A DNA stretch of 64,000 nucleotides from Hofstenia miamia (Eukaryota > Xenacoelomorpha > Acoela): positions 70,579 through 134,578 of the forward strand of contig SCFE01000040.1 of the NCBI GenBank assembly GCA_004352715.1, read 5' to 3'. A program made the position numbers and the translations under genes. Position 1 is the first letter of the stretch. Each line of letters starts with the position of its first letter. Positions 34,094 to 45,506 of this stretch are shown here, piece by piece. The notes under the pieces are model-generated. The model did not search any database. It had not been told where the DNA came from and saw only the letters and a program-made list of their open reading frames with translations.

Positions 34094-35259
34094 TCAGAGC
34101 TTCTGGCTGAAGTACTGAACAGGGCTTTCTTGACCACTGATGATTTGACTTAAAATGCCACTGATGGCAACAGAGCTTGCATCACATTCAACTAAAAACT
34201 CTTTGGTGTAGTTAGGTGTATTTAGACTTGGGATCCACTTCAGTTCTAACTTCACAGAGTCCAGCTTGTCTTGCTCAGCCCAGGTCCAATGGAACTTGGT
34301 GTTTTTCTGGAGTAAGTTAGAAATATGCTTAGTTTGGTTAGCCAGCTCAGGAATAAATGAGCCATAGTAGTTTAGAAAGCCCATTAAGCATTGGACATTG
34401 TTGCGAGAGCATATAGTCTTGATGTGGTCAAGATGGTCTTTCGCGTCATTCTTTATTGAAATTCTTCCAGGTTCGATTACCCTTCCTAAGAAGGTAATGT
34501 GTGGCGAAATAAGAGAACACTTATTGCTGTTGACCCAGAGACCAGAGTCGTACAGGATCTTGAGAGTGCAACCCAATTTATCTAGATGATTGGTAAATGT
34601 GTGTCCAGCAACAAGGATATTGTCCATGTATGCTGTGATCCCTGGTTCAAGGATGTTGGCCCCATTCTGCAACAAGTGCGTGACATAGCACTGAAAAGTG
34701 GCCAGAGCATTACAGTGCCTGAAGGCCATGTATTTCCATTTGAAAATGCCATATGGCATTATGAAGGCAGTTTTCAGGATGTCGGCAGGCTTCATGGGTA
34801 CCTGCCAATAGGCCTTTCAGAGATCTAGGCATGAGAACAAACTGTATTGGCTGGCATCATATAAGAGATCTTAGATGCGAAGTAAAGGATATGCATTCTT
34901 GATGGTGATGTCGTTTAGCTTTCTAAAATCAATACAAAGATGGTACTTCTTGCCTTGCCAAATAAACACTGTCGGTGCTGCATAGGGCTGTTGCTGCTTT
35001 GAATGATACCACTCTCTATCAGATTGCTGAGTATCCATGTGTACTCTGCACATAGGTTTTCTGGCACTCTCCAAACTGGCAACTGAATGGGGTGATCACT
35101 TTTAATTGTAATTGCATGTTGTTCCCCGACGGCCTTACCAATGCTAATTGAGCCATAGTTAAAGATGTCATGGTGCTGGTGCAAGAGAGCAGAGAGTGAA
35201 TCGCGTTCTTGGGGACTCAGGTGTCCGTGAGTTTTTTCATTGACCACTGGGATCTGCAC
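34094..35259 (-). pseudogene. Gypsy 1 reverse transcriptase, active site altered
   Basis: N-terminal part has SLSALLHQHHDIF, then YAAPTVFIWQGKKYHLCIDF and RKLNDITIKNAYPL. The palm has TAFIMPYGIFKWKYMAF. The catalytic box reads ITAYMDNILV, so the second Asp of YxDD is Asn. The tether LAGRVIEPGRI-type region and LECDASSVAISGILSQ follow. It is split near 34830-34870. The residue change should abolish polymerisation even apart from the frame breaks. Confidence 0.85.
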
Positions 35260-35514
35260 TGGATTGCTGGGTTCACTCAGATCATGAATTGCAGTGAGAA
35301 CAGGCAGACAAGTAGGACCAGAGTCATGACAATAGAGATCTTTGTTGGATCCATTCAGATCAGACGAGTGGAACTGTTAAGTACAGTGATACAAGTCCTG
35401 CCATGGGAAACATGGCAGAGGTCCGGGGAAAAGTGTATGCCCAGAAGGCGTTTCCCTCTTTTGTCCAGAGATCATAATGTTGCCCTCATAAGGAGAGTTA
35501 GTAATGACAGCAAC

Positions 35515-36017
35515 TCATTGCCAGTGCCAGGGTTCCACAACAATACTTTCAGATAGTGTTAGCAAAATTTCTTGGTTACAGATTGCAGTAAGCTCCTCCT
35601 GAGGCTTGCTTTTGCGGATTGAGATAGTATTATTTCCATAGTTTATAACGCAGGCGTTCTTTTTGAGAAAATCGTTGCTGAGGATGATATTGTATGGCAA
35701 GGGCCAATCACAAGTGTCTATAGCAATGAGATCCACTTGGAAACACTCCTGGCGAATTCGTAGTTCGAGATTATTTACCTGACCTTTCAACAAGATAGTA
35801 TTTCCTGAAGCATCCAGCAAGTGTGCTGTAGACAGCAATAGACTCTCTCTCTCCAAGCAAAGCTTGTTGCAACAGGTGTCACTTATTATGGATGCAGAGG
35901 CTTCTGTATCAATTGTGACATTAATTAAGAGTCCGTTCACATCTGCAGGGATGACATTGGTACGCAATAACAAGGTGATTACCAGGACATCATGCGCATG
36001 GTTTTCAGGAGGCGGTG
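35515..36017 (-). pseudogene. Gypsy 1 aspartic protease, copy a
   Basis: Reads LLINVTIDTEASASI, where the DTG catalytic triad has become DTE, followed by LLDASGN and a YNIILSNDFLKKNACVINYG end (the ILG/D region of retropepsins). It would normally cleave the Gag-Pol polyprotein. It ends at the single N at 36018, with which the upstream coding sequence is lost. Confidence 0.8.
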
Positions 36018-36902
36018 NTTTCTTGAATGAGTGCACGATGTGGTCAAAGTGGAAAAAAGTTGAGACTCGAGCAGAGTAACACCCATTAACCACTGCACAT
36101 CAAGTACAAGCCGTTTCTCCCAACACTGACTCTTGCGTGCACTGACAACGTGGCCATTTCCTTCAGGAACAATTGATGCTTTTGTCATACTAAGCTCTAG
36201 GAACTTGCCACTATTTATGCTTTCTCTGTGTGCCAGCATCCAGCTTACAAAGAGTAAGCACTTACGTGCTATTATAGTGTGCACTTGTTGGAAAGGCATA
36301 AGTCCATGTACTTGTTCCTTTGTGAGCTTTTGCCATAAGGAGACTCCACAAAAAACCCTTTTACAGGTATTCATGGAAGCCTCAAGCATCTCAAGTTCCC
36401 TACAAGATNTGTACTTGTTCCTTTGTGAGCTTTTCCCATACTCTGCACATAGGTTTTCTGGCACTCTCCAAACTGGCAACCAAATGGGGCAATCACTTTT
36501 AGTTGTAATTGTGTGTTGTTCCCACACGTCCTTACCAACTCTAATTGAGCCATAGTTTAACATGTCATGGTGCTGGCACAAGAGAGCAGAGAGCAAATCA
36601 CGTTCTTGGGGACTCAGATGTCCGTGAGTTTTTTCATTGACCACTGGGATCCTCACTGGATTGCTGGGTTCATTCAAATCATGAATCACAGTGAGAACAG
36701 GCAGACAATCAGTTGCTTTCATTTCAAGTTGGACTAGAGTCACAACAATAGAGATCTTGGTTGGATCCATTAGGATCAGATGAGCAGAACTGTTGAGCAC
36801 AGTGATACAAGTCCTGTCACAGGAGACATGGCAGAAGTCTGTGGAAAAGTGTATGCCTGGAAGGGGTTTCCCACTTTGTCTAGAGATCATAATGTTGCCC
36901 TT

Positions 36903-37434
36903 CTAAGGAGAGTTAGTAATGACAGTAATGTGTTGCCAGTGCCAGGGTTCCACAACAATACTTTCAGATAGCATTAGCAAAATTTCTTGGTTACAGATTG
37001 CAGTAAGCTCCTCCTGAGGCTTGCTTTTGCAGATTGAGATAGTATTATTTCCATAGTCTATTACACAGGCGTTCTTTTCTAGAAAATCATTGCTGAGGAT
37101 GATATCATACTGCAAGGGCTGATCACAAGTGTCTATAACAATAAGATCCACTCAGAAATACTCCTGGTGAATTTATAGTTTGAGGTTATTTACCTGACCT
37201 TTCAATGAGATAGTATTTCCTGAAGCATCCAAGCAAGTGTGCTGTAGATGCAATAGACTCTCTCTCTCTCCAAGCAAAGCTTGTTGCAACAGGTGTTGCT
37301 TATTATGGAGGCAGAGGCTCCCATATCAATTGTAACATTAATTAAAAGTCCGTTCACATCTGCAGGGATGATATTGGTATGCAATGATGAGGTGATTACC
37401 AGGACATCATGTGCATGGTTTTCAGGAGGTGGTG
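36903..37434 (-). pseudogene. Gypsy 1 aspartic protease, copy b
   Basis: Near-duplicate of copy a. Here the catalytic triad is DMG (LLINVTIDMGASASI), a different lesion from copy a. The C-terminal part has YDIILSNDFLEKNACVIDYG. The two copies differ at many positions, so this is more than a simple assembly echo. Confidence 0.8.
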
Positions 37435-37790
37435 CTCCATCTAATTTAAATGACTGACGGACTCAACTGGGGCTCTTCAATAATGAAACCATCTCCATCA
37501 GCCACTAAACTAATAACTGCACCACTCTGAGTCTGAACATGACCTAATTGTCTGCAGTGCATTACTTTATTATCAAGTTTCTTCTGTACTACAGCAGAAC
37601 TTTAGGAGGTCAGCAGTTTGGGGGCCATCTGACCTGTCCTTAGATCTCCAGCATCTTTTTCAATGCAAGTTGTATTTTGAAACATGTAGACTATGCTGAT
37701 TGCCTTTTTGATGATGGAGTTCAAGTCGTCCTCCAGATCACACTGAATTGTTGAGGGGAACCCTTGACAGATATATGAAAAGAGATAATA

Positions 37791-38865
37791 TCATGAGTAT
37801 TCTGGTGTCAGCTTGCTAAGGCAAAATAGTCTGTTGACCTGTATGATATAGGTCCTGACATCATCTCCCCTTTTGAAGGAGAGATCACATGAGAGTGTCT
37901 TATATTGCTTTTTTATATGCAGTGCCTTGCAATGGTCCTCAAAATGACGGATGAGTAGTTGATAATTTGTTTTGACCTCTCTGTCCAACATCATGTACTG
38001 ATTGTACATGAGGCCTTGGAGGTACATGGGGAATTGAGCTGTAGTGGCATCCTGGGTAGCTTTATATTGTTTCATAGTGAGCTCAAAGAGGAAGAGCCAC
38101 TCTTCAAATGACTGTGAGATCTCGTCAATTTTTCCAGTAAATTTGGGCAACATGGAGTGTTGATTGAAAAGGTTTGCTGATTCACTTCCAGATGCTTCTG
38201 TGGATAAGGTCACCTGGGTAAAGCATGGCCAATAAGTTGTTGCAGACCTGATAGGGTTACTCAGGGGAGGAGGTGAAGTGATCATAGCAGTTGGAGTAAC
38301 TGTGACACTGACAGGTGCACTCAGGGTACAAGGTCCTTGCATAGCTATGGTGGTTAATGTTGAAACTTGTGTGAGAGCTGACTGGGTGAATATAGGGCTT
38401 CCAACTGTAAAAGAGGTAACAGGGGTAACAAATGGCAGCGTCACTGGAGTCGTAGTAGATGCTATCAGAGCACAAGAAAAGTGAGCAGAAAATGTTTGTG
38501 ATATAATATTTGAAAATCTTTCAGAGAGAGCAATCAGAGCATTATCCAAGAAGGCACGAGTTGTGTACTCAGGTTCTCCTAGCAAAATCGGTGGAGAATG
38601 CAAGGTAGGTTCTTGAACTTGCCTCTCTAATGCAGAAATCGAATGGGCAAGTGTCTCTCACTCTGCCAAGCTGCAGTGGCTTGTTGTCATAGCTCTGCCT
38701 GCAAGGCATCAAGTCAGGCTTCACAGGAGCAGCACTGGGAAATCTGCTCAGAAAGGGCTTCTCTAAGCTGTTCAACTTCGGTTGTTGGTAACTCTGGAGG
38801 AGGTGACAATGGGATATACGAAATAAATGGGTTTGACGAGGTAGCAGAAGTTGAGGAGTTACCAA
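37791..38865 (-). pseudogene. Gypsy 1 Gag-like protein
   Basis: A heptad-like stretch (EVEQLREALSEQISQ) near the start, a Ser/Thr/Pro-rich linker, then a retrotransposon Gag-type capsid region: MLPKFTGKIDEISQSFEEWL, FPMYLQGLMYNQY, LIRHFEDHCKALH and DLSFKRGDDVRTYI. A degenerate zinc knuckle (MHCRQLGHVQTQ) follows near 37560. Stops interrupt the first third. Gag would form the particle that packages the element RNA. Confidence 0.75.
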
Positions 38866-38989
38866 ATTATTGAACCGCCAAGCTTTTCCTCTGATATTAA
38901 CTAGTTAGGTTAATTGAGTACTAATTATCACTATTTAGGTGATGAAGCCTTGTGACGTTTCCTCTTCTGCTCTTCTGTGGGCTACTGCC
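38852..38989. repeat. 138-bp repeat shared with 40286-40421
   Basis: About 138 bp starting GAGGAGTTACCAAATTATTG is nearly identical to 40286-40421. Here it is fused to gag coding sequence and ends at the single N at 38990. The other copy lies in the leader/LTR region. Either this contig has a 1.2-kb deletion joining leader to gag, or the assembler joined two element copies. Confidence 0.75.
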
Positions 38990-38994
38990 NGTTG

Positions 38995-39870
38995 GTAACT
39001 CTGGAGGAGGTGACAATGGGATATACGAAATAAATGGGTTTGACGAGGTAGCAGAAGTGGGGATCTCTTGCTGAAAAACTTCGGAGGGTGTAGACATAGC
39101 AGAAACAGGTTTGGTGGGAGTAGGTGTAGCTAAAACAACAGCAGAATCAAATCCAACAGTGCAAGGGGCAGCGTCCAGGCTGCCAATGCTCACATAGGTG
39201 ATGTCCCAAGAGGGGGTCCCATTACGAGAAATAGAAAAATCCATATCCATAAGAACAAGAGTAAGTAAAAGTAAAATATGAAAAAAGGTTCCAAAAATAA
39301 TTCCAACAATGTGGGAGAAACACCCAACTTTATAGGAGAAACAAAAAGCAACTGACAGACAGTAGTGAGGCATAGGTATGGCAATCATTCCAATTACTAG
39401 AATAACGAGACAACGCCAATATGGCACTAAGAATGGGTAAGAACAATCAAGGCTCAGTAATGGATTTGGATCACAGAATTGAAAGTGTAGAATTATGTGC
39501 AAGGTAAAGTTGTGCATTGATAGGTTGTGAAGTAAATCGAGGTCAGGGGAAATCCATCCCAGCTGACTCACACCCAATGGAAAGAATGAAACCAAATACA
39601 GTAAGAAAACACCAAGAACAGTTCTGAATCACGTCAGGGTAACCATGTAGAATCGCAGGGCACGTCTAACAGCTCGAGCAGCACTGGGTAACACATAGTA
39701 CAGACCAAAGGTTGCAAAGATTTACCATTGCTGATAGTGACCCACATTCCAACAAAACAAATGAACATTGGTAGTTCGCCAATTTCACTATAGAAAAAAC
39801 CAAAACCATTCCCCAAGAAGGCATTCCAGATAGCAACCAATTCACCAGCATTACACCAAAGCCAGATCAT
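38995..39870 (-). pseudogene. Membrane-type ORF upstream of gypsy 1 gag
   Basis: Two open pieces (39870-39634 and about 39595-38995) precede gag on the same strand. The second has two strongly hydrophobic segments (about residues 62-80 and 95-117), two potential N-glycosylation sites (NLS, NFT) ahead of them, and a Ser/Thr/Pro-rich tail that runs into the Gag start. The second piece has no ATG at its start, so the true start is unknown. Its function is unknown. An envelope-like or membrane-anchored leader is only a guess. Homologous leader DNA occurs inverted at about 48300-48905. Confidence 0.45.
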
Positions 39871-40169
39871 GAGAAACCACCCTTACTTGCCAAGGTGCTA
39901 ATTGTGTGTCTCTAGTATTAATTTCTAGCTCACTAAACAAATTTAACTCAGTGTTCTTCTTATCTCAGCTCATTAAATAAAATATAATCACATGTAATTG
40001 CCATGCATTCTCATTCACCAACAGCATATTATATTTGCATTGTGTTGTTCTTAAATGCATGTATGAACTGATTGATGTTAACAGTTTTTATTCCCTATGT
40101 GTATACTTAGCCCTAAAGTGACCACAATATGGGCTACCATCTGTCCAAGAGCGAGTTGTTGCCCCAGGC

Positions 40170-41690
40170 ACCAGATCTTACAAATGCATTCTTATTAAAT
40201 CAATACCATAGTGTAACATCCTCCACCTGGCCTATTTGCACCGTGTATTATTGTTAATAACTATCACTCAGTAAATTGCGGGTGAGGAGTTACCAAATTA
40301 TTGAACCGCCAAGCTTTTCCTCTGATATTAACTAGTTAGGTTAATTGAGTACTAATTATCACTATTTAGGTGATGAAGCCATGTGACGTTTCCTCTTCTT
40401 CTCTTCTGTGGGCTACTGCCCGAAGCTGATCTCCACATCACAGTTCCTCTCCTTCATAAACAATTGACTGAATCCACTGCGCCATCTCAGCTCAAGGATG
40501 ACTAATTATGTGTACCTTACTTTAGCTCAGTGCATGCACTCATGTCAATTTGTAACTGACTTAAACTCAATGTTGTAAAGTGTTTGTTGATTTGATTAAG
40601 TAAAGCAACCGGGCATTGACACTAACTGCATTTACATACTATTAAAGTAGCCATTACCGTAAAACTACTGGCTTAGCAATTTAAGTAATAGATTGCAGTT
40701 TCCTATACTTACATTTAATAATAGTACATGTAAGGTCATTTATTCAGTCGATTATAGTCAAGTCTCCTACTATTAAGAATAGATATATTCCTAGGGTTCG
40801 ACTATCCAGGCGTTTCAAGCATTAATTATTTCATACATGTATAGATCGATAGTCAGACTAGGCAAGAATTGAAAAACTCCTAACAGTAACATAAGTACGG
40901 TTTCGTGACTGGCACAAGGACCCTTCGAATCAATCCTGTGATGGAATCCAGCCACTACTCGACACAACTTGCCTAGCTGCACATTTTACTAAATAATCAA
41001 ACCAGATAAATGAAGAATGAAAATAAAATAAACTCCTCAAATTTCTCTTTAAATTCAAAGCTATTTATTTAAAAATTTTAAAGTACCTGCTGATTTTGAA
41101 TTTCAAATAAATCTTCTGCCAATATGGCTGTTTTTACGTAAGCGTAATTTCGCTTGTTACAATTGGTCAAAAATTACTTAATCAGCTACAGTAATTTTCT
41201 TAGAGTGTGCAATATTGTGACTTAGTTGCATCTTACAAAATAAATGAGATAATTAACTAAATTTCACAATCATAATTCTGATCACTATTAATCATTCGAC
41301 GTTAATTTTTGTTTGCAGCTTAGTTCTTTTGGATGATGCTACAATAGCTAAAAAGGTTAAAGATATTAAGTAAATAAAAAGCAAACAGTTTCCAGCAAGA
41401 CAAAATTTATTTGACCTTTGCTACAATGATTTCCCTACTTATATACAAGAAAAAGTTAAATATTTACTGTTTTACAAAATTTGCTTCAATTCCCTTGCAA
41501 TTCAAATGAGCAATTACACATTCAACTTGATTGAGGGGACAATTAATAACTACTTCAAAACTTAAGTTCAAAAACACTAAAAATCATTAAAATCACTGAA
41601 TTAAATCAAAAATTAGCACTGAATTAATAAAACGAGAGATCCATTAAATAAATAAAAGCAAAAATAAGGGCCCTGAGTGACTCTACAATA
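40170..41690 (-). repeat. Gypsy 1 LTR-like and leader region
   Basis: On the minus strand it begins TGTAGAGTCACTCAGGGCCC at 41690, matching the plus-strand copy at about 47939. It ends before GGTGCCTGGGGCAAC (about 40175), a plausible primer binding site. The other copy is only about 410 bp long, so this one seems to hold about 1.1 kb of extra DNA between about 40240 and 41345. No coding capacity is seen. Confidence 0.55.
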
Positions 41691-41963
41691 GCAATTATAA
41701 TTAGGAATTATGAAGTTTAAAAATGGCAACTTCTATTCAAATTTGAAAAAGTCCTGCTTGAAATATGTTTAATAATTTTTCATTAAGTGAAGCAAGAGCT
41801 ATAGACTGGGTTCTAATAGTTTCACATGTACATGTAGTAGGAGAAGTCTATAAAAATTCAATGTCCAAAATTTCCTTGAATATTTCAAAGTTAAGTAAAT
41901 AGTTGATTATAACATCATACATCAGTCTTGTTTGAATACTTTTCTAGTAAAGTTCTAATATTA

Positions 41964-42066
41964 AATGTGTGTAAATCAACCTAAAGGAAAAGGTATGCAT
42001 GTAAATAAATGTAAAGGAAAAGAATGCATGTAAATCCATCTAAAGGAAAAGTTATGTGTGTAAAAA
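41964..42066 (+). repeat. Short tandem repeat before the adenain-like ORF
   Basis: Three imperfect units of about 30 bp with CATGTAAATC...CTAAAGGAAAAG. The third unit overlaps the start of the protease-like ORF. Confidence 0.7.
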
Positions 42067-42457
42067 AAGTAGAAAATTTAAATTTCAGTAATCCTCTTTC
42101 AAATTATGATATTTTACAATTTATGAAAACTATTAAAATCTTTAAAGGGATCTTTTCTAGAAATGTTTTAAACAATCTAGGTTTTGGATTTTATGTTTGC
42201 AATTTAGATCATTCCTTAAATAATGGCACCCACTGGATAGCATTCTACTATTTTAGGGAGTTTGACTCTCCTAAACTTGAGTACTTTGATAGTTTTGGCC
42301 TAACTCAAAGTATTTTTTCAAAATATTTAAAGACAATATAGTATACAACAGCTTACAGTATCAAGAAAGTTCTATCATATTATGCAGATACTATTGTATT
42401 TGGTTTATATATGAACGATGTAAGGGAAGAGATTATTTCTTTACAAAGAAAGTGTGA
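42024..42457 (+). pseudogene. Adenain-like cysteine protease remnant
   Basis: An open frame from ATG 42024 to 42341 shows the family layout: LSNYDILQF, GIFSRNVL, then NGTHWIAFYYF (catalytic His) and LEYFDSFGL (acidic residue and FDSFG block). After the stop at 42341, another frame carries the YQESS and LCRYYC segment, where the catalytic Cys would be (codon 42383-42385), ending at 42457. So the gene is broken by one frameshift near 42341-42350. Adenoviruses, Polintons and adintoviruses use this protease to mature capsids. Orientation is opposite to the capsid module at 44-51 kb, so it may belong to another element. Confidence 0.8.
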
Positions 42458-42499
42458 CAGATATAAAAATGAAGAATATATTAAGAACTATTTTCTGAA

Positions 42500-44110
42500 C
42501 AGTTAACAGCAAACTGTTGTGAAATTAATTTTTACTCCAACTTAAGGGATAGGACATCCTGGGGAAAACTGATTTTCTTAAGGAAAAGGAAAACTTTGCT
42601 CTCCCCCTTTATGGGACAAAGAGGTTCTCTGTTGTAAAATAAATTTCACTCTTACTAAAGTTTGACAAATTCAAATGTCAGAAAAAATATTTTCTTTTTT
42701 CCTTATATAACTGGGATTAAAAAATAGTGGTTTGCCTGAAGTTTCACATTCTTATCAAGTAAATGATAGTTATAACATAGAAACCGAAATTAGATTGAAA
42801 ATAAGTTAGATATATTAGGGTATAATCTTTTCAATAGAGATTTAAATATACACAACAGGAAAATTATAAAAGACTTGCAAACAATGAAAACAAAATTTTG
42901 CAAATTATTCAGCAATCCAACATTAAATTATGTAGTACTGAGTCTATGCATAATTCTATACATATTCACAAGACAAAAACATATAGAATTATTTTCCAGA
43001 ACAGAAAATGGAAAACATTTGCAGAGAAATACAAATGTGGTTTTACAAAGGCTTATGTAATTTCTCAATTCTCTGAAAAAATATGGTTATTTGGTTTGAT
43101 AAAAATTTGGAAACTACTGGAGCTGCTTGTAAAAATCAATTTTTTAAAACTGAAAGCCATGAGCAAGCTTTAGATTTTCCTACTTATGGTGATAAAGGTT
43201 TTGACAAAATTTCAATTGAAAATGGATATATTTGTTAAAGATGCACATAGTTACATTTCACTTTCAGGAATTTGTATCTTATCAAAAAATCATTATAATA
43301 TGTTACATTTAAAAAATGATGTATACTATACCATAATTAATACTTTTGTATATTTTAGAGGTAAATATGTTTTTAGAAGTGTTGAGATTTCATATAGTAA
43401 CTTGACTTTACTTACTTTAACAAAAAAAGCATGGCATCCAAAAACAATAAGATTTGCAGTAGTTTGTGAAAAATCAAAAGATGTTATGTCCAAATTAGTA
43501 AATTTGGTGTATTGTCTGTACACAATTTAGTAATAGAAGAAACATTTGTTTTCGAAAATAATATATATTTTGATACAAGTGATCTATTTTGGAATGACAT
43601 TGAATTAAATACAGTGATATTATTAAAGGAATGAAATTTGATACTGAATTAAAAAAAAACATATATTTCTGATTTGCAAAATTATCACTATAAGGTAATT
43701 GGTACACAAGTTTTCTTTAGAGGAATATGCCAAAGGGTATGCACAACTTGAAAAAGCGTGCAAATATAATTAAAATTAATCAGGAACTTGCATATAGTTT
43801 AGAATATAATAAATTAATATTTGGACTAGCTACATCAAATGGCATAATTCAGTGGGGTGTTTCACATGAGAAGGCTCTGTTTTGGCTGTTTGCAAGTGCC
43901 ACAGGGCCTATGAAATGAATTAGTTTGCAAAATTTGACATATTTCCTTCCAAAGACAAACTATTGAAATTATTTCTTTCTAAGCTCTTATATAGAAAATG
44001 AGTAAAAGAGTTAAAATTGTACATGAACCAATTATATTGAAAACAGTAAAGAATACCAAGACAGGAGAACAGAAAAAGCATATGGAGTGCAATCTATGGG
44101 TTGTTCTAAT
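42500..44110 (+). pseudogene. Decayed coding-like DNA downstream of the protease
   Basis: Fragments in alternating frames read as protein-like for 30-110 codons each (for example 42875-43173, 43186-43530 and 43727-43918). I recognise none of them. No DNA polymerase, integrase or packaging ATPase motif is visible. They follow the protease on the same strand and may be other genes of the same element. Confidence 0.35.
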
Positions 44111-44125
44111 TTTGTTCTAAATTTT

Positions 44126-44520
44126 TCATGTTTTTCAATTACATGTAAATACTACATGATGCAGTCATGATAATTAGTTTATAGTTAAAAACTATTATAT
44201 CTAAGAAATTCTAGTCAGTCATTTTGTAATTAAACAAAAGCAATTAAAACAATTTGAGTTTTAATAATTCAACATTTAAAATATATTTGATAGTTAAAAA
44301 CTATTATATATAAATATTTTCATTCAGTCAATTGCAGTAATTTAACAAAAGTGATTTAAACAGTTTGAGTTTTAATAATTTAAAATTCATAGTTTAGTTT
44401 TAATCAAAAAGCATGTAAATAGGAAAAACAAATACTAAATGTAAACAGACATGTAAACCAAAAATGTATATAATTTAGTTTAAGCATATACAATGTAAAG
44501 AGATAATACATCAATGAATA
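44126..44520. repeat. Left arm of a long inverted repeat
   Basis: Reverse-complements to 50431-51115 over its whole length, sharing for example CAATTACATGTAAA, TTTATAGTTAAAAACTATTA and GAGATAATACATCAATGAAT. It contains two copies of a subrepeat of about 107 bp. Outward of 44126 the match to the right arm stops abruptly, so the outer part of this arm is missing. Confidence 0.85.
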
Positions 44521-45500
44521 TAACTGGATAAACCATTAATGTGTAAATTTGTTTATTCCAAAAAACATGTATGCTGGGAAGTGAAATATTTCATCAATGT
44601 GTATAACCAAATAAAACAAAGACCACATATAAAATTGTTCAAAAGTATATAGCATACCTGGTTATTTTTTGTAGAAATCCATTTCTTACCCAAGTTAACA
44701 TGGTTATGTTTAACTAGCTTCAAAGCATTGAGTTGATTACTCATGAGTTGATCTTTTAGTATTAAAAGTCTTTAACAAGAGGCCATATAATTCATCTTAC
44801 ATTCTGAATTTTAAAATGAAACATTTTATTCAACCACATGACGTGAAAATTAGAACAAAGGGAATGGTGGAGCGATATAAATTTTTTGAAAACAACATGT
44901 CAATTTTTAAAAATAATTTTTCTTTTCAATAATTTTGTTATAATATTTTGGGTAAATTTTTTTTCAAGCAATCCATTTTATTTTATAAACTCAATTTTTT
45001 ATTTTGAGATTAGCTCTATGACATTTGATGAAAATCACTTGTAAAATATATCAAACACAATTTTGTTATTTGAAATGTTAAAATACATGCTCTTTCTCCC
45101 ACCACCAAATAAGTTAGCCAATGTGATGGAGTTGAAAGAAAAACAGAGCGTCTTTTACAGTTTTTATTTGGTAAAGTTTTTCATTTGTAATTTATTTTAT
45201 TTACACATACCAATAATAGATGTTGTGTTTTCCTTAACAAAAATTTTTATTGGCATTAAACATGCACAAGAAATAAATTTTCACATAATCATATTATTTA
45301 AACTGGAGAAATTCAACCATCCTTGACTCAATCTCCATAAAAACTGAATAATGTGTTACATTTTTTAAGTCAGAAAAATAATATCAATAGATATATTTAA
45401 TTAAAAACACAAAATGTATAGTTATAACTTTAGAGTTTACAAAAATGCTATAGACATCAAATGAAATAATTCTTGATTTTCCAAAATTCTGTGCAAATAT
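44521..45500. other. AT-rich stretch inside the capsid module
   Basis: No gene recognised. A minus-strand open frame at 44744-44553 reads KHNHVNLGKKWISTKNNQ just before a CAG-GTATG splice-donor-like site, but nothing supports it further. Confidence 0.4.
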
Positions 45501-45506
45501 CCAACA

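Larger units (their letters stand above)
31946..41690 (-). mobile_element. Ty3/gypsy retroelement 1, partial and rearranged
   Basis: Minus-strand order from the right: LTR-like and leader DNA (41690-40170), a membrane-type ORF (39870-38995), gag (38865-37790), protease (twice), RT, RNase H, integrase and a long acidic/Pro-rich pol tail ending at the Tc1 insertion. No 3' LTR is visible because the element stops at Tc1. A direct repeat of about 1 kb (about 35040-36010 versus 36440-37440, roughly 10 percent diverged by eye) and single-N joins at 36018, 36409 and 38990 suggest that pieces of two related copies are merged. Confidence 0.85.

Noticed and set aside
34915-37434. Tandem duplication of the gypsy protease as a functional double protease
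   Set aside because: Single-N joins lie between the copies, both are mutated at the active site, and the pieces probably come from two element copies.
44553-44744. Small minus-strand exon ending at a CAG-GTATG donor
   Set aside because: A single donor-like site and about 30 convincing codons are not enough to call a gene.
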